Origin: a virus
Strand: one strand, 5' to 3'
IMG/VR virus record: IMGVR_UViG_3300051212_001028
Span: 1-46,723 of that record
DNA length: 46,723 bases
This document shows, in pieces, positions 39,448 through 46,723 of the stretch (position 1 is the stretch's first letter; each line of letters starts with the position of its first letter). A model generated the notes under the pieces. The model did no database searches. It was not told where the DNA came from and saw only the letters and a program-made list of their open reading frames with translations. The position numbers and the translations under genes were made by a program.

Positions 39448-39620
39448 TAAATATCTTCCCCTTCGCTATCAAAATCAGAATTAAAAATTCTTGATGCTAC
39501 AGTTTCTTTGTATGCATCAATTTTTTCTGCTGATTTTGAAAACAATATTTCTTTAATTTTATCGCTGATATCAGATGGAGATTCGTCACTGACAATGATA
39601 TCTAAAAGATCTTTTTCCAT
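39447..39620 (-). CDS. gp67: Prohead core protein gp67-like, 57 aa
   Basis: ATG at 39620, TAA at 39447-39449. Product MEKDLLDIIVSDESPSDISD continues with helix KIKEILFSKSAEKIDAYKE and ends in an acidic tail (DSEGEDI). T4 gp67 (80 aa) is also a short, highly charged helical protein with an acidic end, encoded directly after gene 20, and required for head shape. Position, size and charge fit; sequence alone is weak evidence. A TATAAATA box lies 31 bases upstream. Confidence 0.72.
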   Translation of the reverse strand: MEKDLLDIIVSDESPSDISDKIKEILFSKSAEKIDAYKETVASRIFNSDFDSEGEDI

Positions 39621-39650
39621 AAATTTAAAAAATAAAAATAATTTTCCTAA

Positions 39651-39658
39651 TATTTATA
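39651..39658 (-). promoter_or_regulatory. Late promoter TATAAATA for gp67
   Basis: Perfect minus-strand late box just downstream of the gp20 stop codon. Confidence 0.75.
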
Positions 39659-39660
39659 TG

Positions 39661-41331
39661 TCAGATAATACCACCTTTTGGAATAGATTCTATTCCTGGT
39701 GCTTCTGTAGTTCTACCTTGACTTTCTAAATCTGGTTCCATAACAGGAGAACCCAAATCCATTGGAGGTTCTTCTCCCATACTCATATCTTCAGGTGGTG
39801 CATATGGATCTGGAATTATTCCTTTATCTATCTCTTTTTTAATTAATCCATCTTGTTCTATTATTTCAACATCACTTTGTCTTAGAATTTTTCTTCTCAA
39901 ATAATCCTGCGAGAAATATTTTCCTACGTATGGTTCAGCAATTGATACCATATTTAATCTTTCATTCAATAATTCTGCCTCCTTCAATTCGGAGAAGTGA
40001 TTATCATATAAGAAATCATATTGAATATGTTGGGACATCTTTTCCCAATCTTCTGGCGTTATAATATTTTTAAGTATAAGTTGTGTCTTTAACATATCAT
40101 TAAACATGTTAGAGAATCTTTTTCTCAATCTTCCAACAAATTTAGTGAATTTTAGTTCATCTCTTAAAATTTCTGAAGATCTTCCCAGGTTAAATCCACC
40201 TTCACCATCCATTCTTGATGGTGGAACATTCAAAGATCTGAAAAGTTTTTTCTTAAAATATTCAATATCTGTAATTTCTCCAAGATTTTGTCCACCTGGA
40301 AGTGTAGTAATTTCTGTACCTCTTCCACCTTCACGACGAGGAAGCCAAAAATCCTCAAGCATACTCATAAATTTCTTATCATCACGAATTTCTCCTGTTG
40401 ATGCGTCATAAACTAATTTATTTCTGTATCGCATCATAACATCTCGTAGATATTGCTCAGCTTTTACTTTAGGAAGATTACCAACATCAATATAAAAAAT
40501 TCTACGTTCTGGAGCTCTAGACAAGCGATATATTACCAAAGAATCCTCAATCATCCTTAATTGATTCAATGATTTGATAGCCTTGTGTAAGTAGGAAAGT
40601 GTATTTCCCTTATTTCTGTCTACCAAACCAGAAGTACAATAAGTTATAGCATCTCTAGAAATTTTTATACCTTGACTAGAACCAGTAGAATTTGCACTTC
40701 CTGTTGGATACTGTGAATTTGGATTGTATATGAAGTATTCCTCTATCTCTGGAAAATCATAATCCATTGGATTATCATTTTGACGACTACTAACTGGAGG
40801 CATTCTTTCATTTTTTTTATTTTTATTTTGCCTAATAAATCTTATTTTTGATGCATCAATATATCTAAGTTCTTTAATGCCTTCATGGGGATTTTTTAAA
40901 TCTATTATCTTATGGTAATAGATTCTTCCATCAATATACCAATTTCTATAGATTTCATGACACTTTCTATCAAAATCTAGCAATGATAGTATATGTTCAA
41001 ATTCTTGTCTTATCTTCTTTTTGATTCCATCACTTGCATTTAGGTTAGAAAGTTCTATTTCTACAGGTGAATCGTTTGAGTCTGATACTATTGCTTCATT
41101 AACAATGTCTTCGATGGCACTATCTACCTCTGGATGAAGTGCCATTTCTCTATATCTTTTAATTAATTCAAATTCTGTTCTATATACACCTTCTAAATCT
41201 ACATAAGAACCAAAAAATCCACTACTCATGTAGTGATCCACACTATCCTCATCATTTTGAGGAACTGGTGAGACTGCACTAGGTGGTAGTGGATTGTTAT
41301 CTTCTATTGAAAATCCAAATAATTTTGCCAT
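39661..41331 (-). CDS. gp20: Portal vertex protein gp20
   Basis: Dodecameric portal through which DNA enters and leaves the head, and the site of assembly initiation. 556 residues (T4: 524). Typical segments are YREMALHPEVDSAIEDIVNE (about 60-79), LRYIDASKIRFIRQN, DRNKGNTLSYLHKAIKSLNQ and RMDGEGGFNLGRSSEI. The Pro-rich C-terminal 50 residues (PDPYAPPEDMSMGEEPPMDL) are disordered. Late box GATAAATA at 41357-41364. Confidence 0.95.
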   Translation of the reverse strand: MAKLFGFSIEDNNPLPPSAVSPVPQNDEDSVDHYMSSGFFGSYVDLEGVYRTEFELIKRYREMALHPEVDSAIEDIVNEAIVSDSNDSPVEIELSNLNASDGIKKKIRQEFEHILSLLDFDRKCHEIYRNWYIDGRIYYHKIIDLKNPHEGIKELRYIDASKIRFIRQNKNKKNERMPPVSSRQNDNPMDYDFPEIEEYFIYNPNSQYPTGSANSTGSSQGIKISRDAITYCTSGLVDRNKGNTLSYLHKAIKSLNQLRMIEDSLVIYRLSRAPERRIFYIDVGNLPKVKAEQYLRDVMMRYRNKLVYDASTGEIRDDKKFMSMLEDFWLPRREGGRGTEITTLPGGQNLGEITDIEYFKKKLFRSLNVPPSRMDGEGGFNLGRSSEILRDELKFTKFVGRLRKRFSNMFNDMLKTQLILKNIITPEDWEKMSQHIQYDFLYDNHFSELKEAELLNERLNMVSIAEPYVGKYFSQDYLRRKILRQSDVEIIEQDGLIKKEIDKGIIPDPYAPPEDMSMGEEPPMDLGSPVMEPDLESQGRTTEAPGIESIPKGGII

Positions 41332-41356
41332 TATGTATTACTTATTGGTTTTTTAT

Positions 41357-41364
41357 TATTTATC
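41357..41364 (-). promoter_or_regulatory. Late promoter GATAAATA for gp20
   Basis: Minus-strand box overlapping the gp19 stop, 26 bases upstream of the gp20 ATG. Confidence 0.65.
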
Positions 41365-42004
41365 AATTAATTTCAGTACTAGTTTTATCTCCATTGTTAG
41401 ATGATCCAGTTCCAGCTGTCCAGTATTGAACTTGGAATTCTACAGTATATTCTTCAATAGTATCAGAGCTATCATATGAAAGATCAATTTGTCCAACGCT
41501 TGTTGGAAAAATATCGAAAAATTTATATGTTCTTAGTGGAATTATGGCATCATTATTTCCTTGGTTAGATGATGCATTTGACTCAGCATTTGCACCTCTT
41601 CCAAGTTGATGAACATAAGCACTTGCCATATATTCGGATGGATCTACAATTCCAGTTGCATTCTCCAGTCTACTAATTTCATTCATCCATCTTTCAAAAG
41701 CAGTTCTAAGTTTAAAGTCTTCATCATTTATGATAGTGACTGTCCATGGATCAAAAGTTCTATCCCCAGCAACTTTTAATACTCTTCCTCTAAATGGAAT
41801 ATCTATTGGAGTAATATTTGATGCTGGAAGAGCTGCTGTTTTGCATAAAAACTTAAATGTGTCTGATTCTTGATCAGTACCAGTTCCCCAATAAGATTGT
41901 AATGCAGTTGGGAATGATGGAATTTCAACCTCAAATAAATTTGGTCTTGCACCACCACCAGCAAGTCTTGATTTGAATCCTGAAATAGTTCTGAGTGTAG
42001 ACAT
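41363..42004 (-). CDS. gp19: Tail tube protein gp19
   Basis: Forms the inner tube of the contractile tail. 213 residues, compared with 163 in T4. Features include RTISGFKSRLAGGGARPNLF, VEIPSFPTALQ, TAALPASNITPIDIPFRG and WTVTIINDEDFKLRTAFERW, and the end IDLSYDSSDTIEEYTVEFQV. Its ribosome binding site AAGGAGGT is the strongest in the module, matching the need for many copies. No own late box is visible in the 36-base gap after gp18, so it is probably expressed from the gp18 transcript. Confidence 0.94.
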   Translation of the reverse strand: MSTLRTISGFKSRLAGGGARPNLFEVEIPSFPTALQSYWGTGTDQESDTFKFLCKTAALPASNITPIDIPFRGRVLKVAGDRTFDPWTVTIINDEDFKLRTAFERWMNEISRLENATGIVDPSEYMASAYVHQLGRGANAESNASSNQGNNDAIIPLRTYKFFDIFPTSVGQIDLSYDSSDTIEEYTVEFQVQYWTAGTGSSNNGDKTSTEIN

Positions 42005-42040
42005 TTTTTGAACCTCCTTTTTTTAGTTAATTATCTAATA

Positions 42041-44230
42041 TCAAACTCTACCTGCTACTTCTTCAAAAGAAATTCCAGTTCTAGTAGCAACAAATGTAAG
42101 AGTTATGAAATTAATTGATCTCGTTGGCTTGAGGAAAATATCCGCTCTAAATTCATTATTATCAACTACATCTGGTGTATTATTAGTTTCATCACATATA
42201 ACCAAGTAATCAAAGATTCCATTTTTAGCTTGAACATCTCTTAGATAGGGTTCAACAATGTTAACAAAGTTTGCTCTAGTTGATTGGTTATTGAGTTCAA
42301 ACAGTTGAGATTGTGCGGCAGACTTAAGCGCCTGTTCAACGGTTAAGAACAATCTTCTTACATTAATTCTATCAAATGATGAATTATATGATAGTGCTGT
42401 TTTGTCACCAAATAGAAGTATTCCAACACCGGGTTGATTAATCACTGAGTTAATTCTATTCTTATAAAGAGTGTCTCTTTGATCCTTAGTTGGATTGTAT
42501 GCAAGTTTGATTGCATTATTTAAAACCCCTCTCTGCTGTCCAGCTGGAGAAACCCAAGGATATGATGTTACATTTACTCTTGACATTAACCCTGCAATAT
42601 CAGCATTACATGGAATATAACGGAATAGATTATTGAATCTATCGTAGGTGTACTTATATCCACTATCAAAAATAGCATATGAAGAAGAATTCAGTGGAGT
42701 GAAGAAATCAACTACATTGTTTGTTTGAGTTGATGTATTTGTTATATTTAAAACAGATGACTTATTTGGAGAAATTACAGCAACACAATCCTTTCTATTT
42801 TCTGCTATAGAAATTATTTTATTTGCCTTTGCTTGAGAATCTTCTTTTGATTCCAATCCAGGTCCACAAATCAAATAATCAACCTCTACTTCATCTGAAT
42901 TATTAAATAAATCATATGCAGTAGATAGTTCTCCAAGAGATGCTTTATAACCACCTCCAGTATAGTCAGAACCATCTGCTAGTGAAAATGTCTTGTTTCC
43001 AATAGCATTAAATACAACACTTTGTGCATTTTTATTCCATCCACCATTAGCAATAGATACTTTAGTGAATGATTCTGAAGCAACTCCAGAATATGTTGTA
43101 AATCCGGTTACTACAGGAGATACATTATTTAATGTGTCATTCGAAGTATAATAATTTGAACCAGAATAAACATATCCAGAATAATTTGCCAAATAATTTC
43201 TATACCATGTCTTCACTGGAGAATTTGAACTTGATATTGAGTCAAGTGCTTTTGACAATGATATGTGCTTCTCTAGAATATTTCCTTGAATTCCTGTCAA
43301 AGAACCAGTGTCATCAATAACTACAACATGTAAAGCATCATTTTTAGAATTTCTGTTCAAAGCATATTGAGTTGTTACTGGTTTTGGTGCGATAGATTTC
43401 CAGTATAAAGTAGAATTGGTAAGATTTAAAGTTTGTTCATCATACCAATCTTTAATGGTTGCTGCAGAAATTGCAGTTCCTGTGGAAACTCCACTATTAT
43501 TTACGAATTGGAGAGTGTCTGATGCTCTAAATTCGCCAACTCTTGAATTTTGTGTATAGTCTATTTGAGTTTCTGTTCCACCAGAAGAAACTCTAGATAC
43601 AATCTTTACTTCAACATCTATTCTACCTGTAACAGTAGATACTCCGGTTATTATACCTTTTAAATGTCCATTGAAAGTTGAAGTTGTGCCTGTACCAGCA
43701 ACTACAATATTTGTTAGTGGAGCAGTAACTCCATAACCAACAACAGCACCAACAGTTTCTGGATCTGCTGTTGTGCTGATTCCTATAATTTGATCTGCTT
43801 TATCATCAATCATGCAAACTTTAAGTTCGTTTGCCCATGTTCCAGGATTCTTTGCAGCAAAATGATAATTTCCAGTTTCCTGTGTGCTATAATCTTCAAA
43901 ATTTTTAATAGAAACAGTTGAAGTTGTATTGTATCCAACTCTTGCATTCTTTAGATTTGCATCATTAACTCTTACTACCTTAAGAATACCTCCATAAGAA
44001 AGAAAAGATGATGCACTCATCCAATACTCGTATTGTGAGTCAGTTGATATTGGCTTTCCGAATGTGTTAATTAACTCTTGTTCTGTAGCAATTGTTGTAA
44101 CCTCAGATACTGGTCCAATTGAAAAAGGTCCAGCAATTGCACCAATATTATCTAAAACATTATCAACTCTTCCTACTGTTAAATCAACCTCTCTGACTAA
44201 AATGCCTGGAGATAATTGAGGAGTCGCCAT
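42041..44230 (-). CDS. gp18: Tail sheath protein gp18
   Basis: Contractile sheath subunit. 729 residues (T4: 659). Starts MATPQLSPGILVREVDLT like other T4-type sheath proteins, has a variable beta-rich central domain (about 150-330), and a conserved C-terminal half with DQRDTLYKNRINSVINQPGV, ILLFGDKTAL and VRRLFLTVEQALKSAAQS. The C-terminal RSINFITLTFVATRTGISFE strand is the sheath-sheath contact. Late box AATAAATA at 44266-44273; ribosome site ACGGAG. Confidence 0.96.
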   Translation of the reverse strand: MATPQLSPGILVREVDLTVGRVDNVLDNIGAIAGPFSIGPVSEVTTIATEQELINTFGKPISTDSQYEYWMSASSFLSYGGILKVVRVNDANLKNARVGYNTTSTVSIKNFEDYSTQETGNYHFAAKNPGTWANELKVCMIDDKADQIIGISTTADPETVGAVVGYGVTAPLTNIVVAGTGTTSTFNGHLKGIITGVSTVTGRIDVEVKIVSRVSSGGTETQIDYTQNSRVGEFRASDTLQFVNNSGVSTGTAISAATIKDWYDEQTLNLTNSTLYWKSIAPKPVTTQYALNRNSKNDALHVVVIDDTGSLTGIQGNILEKHISLSKALDSISSSNSPVKTWYRNYLANYSGYVYSGSNYYTSNDTLNNVSPVVTGFTTYSGVASESFTKVSIANGGWNKNAQSVVFNAIGNKTFSLADGSDYTGGGYKASLGELSTAYDLFNNSDEVEVDYLICGPGLESKEDSQAKANKIISIAENRKDCVAVISPNKSSVLNITNTSTQTNNVVDFFTPLNSSSYAIFDSGYKYTYDRFNNLFRYIPCNADIAGLMSRVNVTSYPWVSPAGQQRGVLNNAIKLAYNPTKDQRDTLYKNRINSVINQPGVGILLFGDKTALSYNSSFDRINVRRLFLTVEQALKSAAQSQLFELNNQSTRANFVNIVEPYLRDVQAKNGIFDYLVICDETNNTPDVVDNNEFRADIFLKPTRSINFITLTFVATRTGISFEEVAGRV

Positions 44231-44265
44231 GTTTTTCTCCGTAAATTCTCAGTTTATCTAAAAAA

Positions 44266-44273
44266 TATTTATT
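44266..44273 (-). promoter_or_regulatory. Late promoter AATAAATA for gp18-gp19
   Basis: Minus-strand box 36 bases upstream of the gp18 ATG, just behind the T-rich end of the hairpin at 44274-44298. Confidence 0.65.
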
Positions 44274-44298
44274 AAAAAAATACTTTACGGCGGGTAAA
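44274..44298 (-). terminator. Weak terminator-like hairpin before gp18
   Basis: Minus strand TTTAC-CCGCC-GTAAA, then GTATTTTTTT. Only five pairs, so uncertain. Confidence 0.45.
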
Positions 44299-44311
44299 CA
44301 TGACGAAAACA

Positions 44312-44551
44312 TTACCAATCAGGATATTCCCAATTTGTTTTATAAAAAACTTTCTTTTCCTTTCTATTCTTTAAAATTCTTTTAACCGAACAATCCTTAC
44401 ACTCATAAGAATAAGATGATGCAACTGGACCTCTATCTTTTCTGGTTCTATAGAAATCATCTATTAGATTTTTAGATTTTCCGCAGGTTCTACATGTCCT
44501 ATCTAATAAAAGTAAATGTCCTAATCTTAGTTGCTTATCAAAATCCATCAT
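44312..44551 (-). CDS. Zinc-ribbon-like protein between gp17 and gp18, 79 aa
   Basis: ATGATG at 44551-44548 overlaps the gp17 stop; GGGAG lies upstream, so this is preferred over an in-frame GTG at 44566. Two cysteine pairs, CRTCG and CKDC, about 30 residues apart, form a likely zinc ribbon. The region between them (YRTRKDRGPVASSYSYE) and the end are basic and aromatic. It resembles the zinc knuckles of HNH endonucleases but lacks an H-N-H core. A terminase accessory or DNA-binding role is inferred from position only. Confidence 0.72.
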   Translation of the reverse strand: MMDFDKQLRLGHLLLLDRTCRTCGKSKNLIDDFYRTRKDRGPVASSYSYECKDCSVKRILKNRKEKKVFYKTNWEYPDW

Positions 44552-46197
44552 GACATGTACTCCCACATATGAGACATGTCTCCATATTCATCAGTAAACC
44601 ACCTATCCCCATTTATATCTGTGAAATTATTTTCATCATCAATTCCATTTACAACAAAACCAAAAGGTGACATATCTTGTTCTATCTGATTTTTTTGTTC
44701 TTCATATAATCTTTTTCTAACATCTTGATCTGTGAGTTCTTTAAAATAATCTTGTGCAACTAACCAAGCGTAAATAACCAAACACATCGCAAGATCATCA
44801 TTACACCCTTCTTCTGCCTCGAATGAATTGTGTTTTTGTATAAATGTTGTTAATTCTGAAATAATATCATAGTCATTAAAATAAAGTTTATCCTCTTCAA
44901 TCATAGTTTTGAGATTGAGGCATCCAACTTTTTTAACAGTTTTTGACATTTTTACGCCCAATTGTGTCTTCTTTCCAGAAAAACCCTGTCCAACAATTTG
45001 TCCAGCACGCCCTCTCATGGAGCACATTAAAAGATTTTTGTATTCCAAATCATATTGCAAAATACTTGCAACTTGATCTCCAACATCATTAACCTCACAT
45101 AGAATATATGCTTCATTATAACTTTTTCCAATTTCTTCTATTATACTTGGAAATAGCATTGGTTTAATTTCATTATTCCTATACTTTGCAACTACCTTAT
45201 GTGGAAATTGAGTGATGTCAACTACAGTAAAAGCAGAATAATCGTTTCCAACACCTCTAGCAACGTCTACAGTGATTAAATAATCGTGATTGGTTATTGG
45301 GTCTTCATATACATCTAAACCCGCACTACGTGTCTTAGGATGATCGTAGACAAAGTTTCTAAGTTTAGATGGTGCTATCAAAGTATCTACAGATCCCAAA
45401 AATTCGCATTCAAATTCAACTTTAAATTGCTGTTCAGAAGTATTAGATATTGTTTGTTTCTTCCATTCCTCATCTCTTCCGGGAACTTCACTCCAATGAA
45501 CATCTGTAAATATGTACTCATTTTTACCTTTCTCTGCATCATGCCACATTCGGTAGAAATGATTCATACCATGTGGAGTTGATACTATAATTACTTTTGT
45601 ATTTTTACCTGAAGTAATTGTTGGGTATACTGAAGCGAAGAATGAATCTGCAATATGATTTGGGACGAAAGCAAATTCATCCAAAAATAATATATTGAAT
45701 GACATACCACGAACTGCAGAAGCAGAAGTAGAAGCAGCCAAGATCTTACTTCCGTTTTCAAGTTCCAAAGAACCCTTGTTCCAAGAGATAATTCCCTGTT
45801 GCATCCACTTTGGTAAATTTTCATATGCAGTCTGCAATCTATCTAATAGTTCTCTAGCAGTTGCCGCTTTGTTTGCCAGAATACCTATATTTACATTATC
45901 ATTAAATACTGCATAATGTAGAAGAAAAGATACTACTGTAGTTGACTTTCCTGTCTGACGAGGCATCTTGCAGATATTAAATCTATGCTCATGAAAACGA
46001 TTTACAAGTTTTTCCTGAAATGGATACATTTGAAATGGTTGTAATCCATGATCAAGAGTTACAATTTTTACATAATTTTTTGCAAAATAAACTGGATCAT
46101 TTTGGCATTTAACAAATTCGAGAATTTGTTCTTCAGTAAATTCAATAGCAGTATTTGCTTTTTTTAAAAGGGGATTACCAAGATATACATCAGACAT
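44548..46197 (-). CDS. gp17: Terminase large subunit gp17
   Basis: Packaging motor and headful nuclease. 549 residues (T4: 610). ATPase domain: adenine motif region FQMYPFQEKLVNRFHEHRFN, Walker A CKMPRQTGKSTTVV (about 76-89), Walker B NILFLDEFAFV (about 167-177). Nuclease domain (RNase H-like): DYLITVDVARGVGNDYSAF with the first acidic residue (about 308-326), ILCEVNDVGD and EEGCNDDLAMCLVIYAW with the last Asp residues. T4-type order 17-18-19-20 is kept. Confidence 0.96.
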   Translation of the reverse strand: MSDVYLGNPLLKKANTAIEFTEEQILEFVKCQNDPVYFAKNYVKIVTLDHGLQPFQMYPFQEKLVNRFHEHRFNICKMPRQTGKSTTVVSFLLHYAVFNDNVNIGILANKAATARELLDRLQTAYENLPKWMQQGIISWNKGSLELENGSKILAASTSASAVRGMSFNILFLDEFAFVPNHIADSFFASVYPTITSGKNTKVIIVSTPHGMNHFYRMWHDAEKGKNEYIFTDVHWSEVPGRDEEWKKQTISNTSEQQFKVEFECEFLGSVDTLIAPSKLRNFVYDHPKTRSAGLDVYEDPITNHDYLITVDVARGVGNDYSAFTVVDITQFPHKVVAKYRNNEIKPMLFPSIIEEIGKSYNEAYILCEVNDVGDQVASILQYDLEYKNLLMCSMRGRAGQIVGQGFSGKKTQLGVKMSKTVKKVGCLNLKTMIEEDKLYFNDYDIISELTTFIQKHNSFEAEEGCNDDLAMCLVIYAWLVAQDYFKELTDQDVRKRLYEEQKNQIEQDMSPFGFVVNGIDDENNFTDINGDRWFTDEYGDMSHMWEYMS

Positions 46198-46215
46198 AAA
46201 AAACCTACCTAGTTA

Positions 46216-46723
46216 TCAATTACAATTCCAACGGCGAAGTGCTTTGTTAATTCTAGAATCTGGATCTTTTGCTGTCTTTGATGAAGTAAGTTTAGATTTC
46301 ATCCCTTTCATGCGACGGCAAAATGAAGCACGACGTTCTGCTCTTTTTCCTGTTGGATTTTTTTCAGTTACTGCAGTTTGAAGTTTAGAACCAGGATTCT
46401 CACGCCTATATGCATTAACTGCCGACTGACTTAACCCATCAGTTTTGTCTTGGCGATTTACTTTCTGCCAATCTTCGTCAACTTCAACATTCTCTCCCAT
46501 AGGTTTAACATAGTTTTTATTATATCCTGGTTTTGCTGCACTACCTCCTTGAAATAATGGCTCACCTGGTTTAAACTCAGAAATTGAATGATAAACTACG
46601 CTACTTCCTGGATATACTTTTTGAATTTCATCATTAATTTCCTTACGTGATGGAATTTTTAATTGTGGGAAAAATATTTTTAAAGAATAATATCTTCCCT
46701 TCCAAGTTAAAGTTACAGAAACT
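46216..46723 (-). CDS. Conserved phage protein next to gp17, partial (runs off right edge)
   Basis: The frame is open beyond ATG at 46500 up to the window end, so the true start lies outside; 46722 is the first full codon. The visible N-terminal part reads VSVTLTWKGRYYSLKIFFPQ, with PSRKEINDEIQKVYPG following, then GEPLFQGG. The C-terminus is Lys/Arg-rich with two cysteines (FCRRMKGMKSKL, RINKALRRWNCN) and fits the DUF6321-type phage domain as I recall it. Common next to gp17 in marine T4-like phages. Role unknown; the position fits a small terminase or neck-linked protein but the sequence is unlike T4 gp16. Confidence 0.7.
   Translation of the reverse strand, partial: VSVTLTWKGRYYSLKIFFPQLKIPSRKEINDEIQKVYPGSSVVYHSISEFKPGEPLFQGGSAAKPGYNKNYVKPMGENVEVDEDWQKVNRQDKTDGLSQSAVNAYRRENPGSKLQTAVTEKNPTGKRAERRASFCRRMKGMKSKLTSSKTAKDPDSRINKALRRWNCN

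Noticed and set aside
1-46723. CRISPR arrays, insertion sequences, integrase or attachment site
   Set aside because: No regularly spaced repeats, transposase or integrase motifs, or tRNA 3'-end duplication were seen.

Overview
The window is one arm of a T4-like myovirus genome, most probably a marine cyanophage (Prochlorococcus or Synechococcus host). It has T4-family replication, recombination, late-sigma and head/tail genes in the gene order known from cyanomyoviruses. It also carries accessory genes typical of those phages: a CobS-type AAA+ ATPase, Hsp20, a MazG-like hydrolase, a 2OG-Fe(II) oxygenase and a DUF3110-like protein, a family otherwise known from cyanobacteria. No photosynthesis gene, transposon or CRISPR array is visible. 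Every supported gene lies on the minus strand, so transcription runs from high to low coordinates. Many start and stop codons overlap.

Layout from low to high coordinates. 1-4912: primase (gp61), nrdA, nrdB and small genes, with a partial GIY-YIG-like gene at the left edge. 5078-12978: an accessory late/structural island of virion proteins, small membrane proteins, a nucleotidyltransferase, basic and acidic proteins of unknown function and one tRNA-Ala, mostly behind late promoters. 13034-19739: replication/recombination operon in the transcribed order two Sm-like proteins, gp43, a small ORF, uvsX, oxygenase, gp41, mazG, small ORF. 19838-20272: hsp20. 20379-24497: clamp operon in the order DUF3310-like, gp45, a DenV-motif protein, gp44, dam, gp62, regA. 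24534-29111: CobS-like AAA+ ATPase and a VWA/HExxH protein, with two small or basic genes between them. 29295-32797: gp55, gp47, DUF3110-like and gp46. 32904-35780: third Sm-like protein, uvsW, uvsY and a tail-tube-like gene. 35852-46723: head and tail module gp23, 22, 21, RHD-repeat protein, 67, 20, 19, 18, zinc-ribbon protein, gp17 and a partial gene at the right edge.

Control signals are unusually readable. Replication units start at sigma70-like promoters (TTGACN, 16-17 bases, TAGAAT or TATAAT), several superimposed on Rho-independent terminators. Late units start at T4-type (T/A/G/C)ATAAATA boxes, three of them fused to, or within a few bases of, the T-run of the preceding terminator. 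gp55, encoded here, is expected to read these boxes.

The most interesting observations are these. (1) Three accessory proteins, one of them a nucleotidyltransferase, have N-termini resembling the T4 capsid-targeting sequence plus a gp21-type cleavage site, so they may be packaged in the head and injected. (2) A 70-residue protein copies the stretch just after the maturation cleavage site of the major capsid protein. (3) Three scattered small proteins look like paralogues with an Sm/SH3-like fold. (4) A CobS/CobT-like ATPase-VWA pair has no large chelatase subunit in the window. Functions are read from sequence motifs only; no database search was run.
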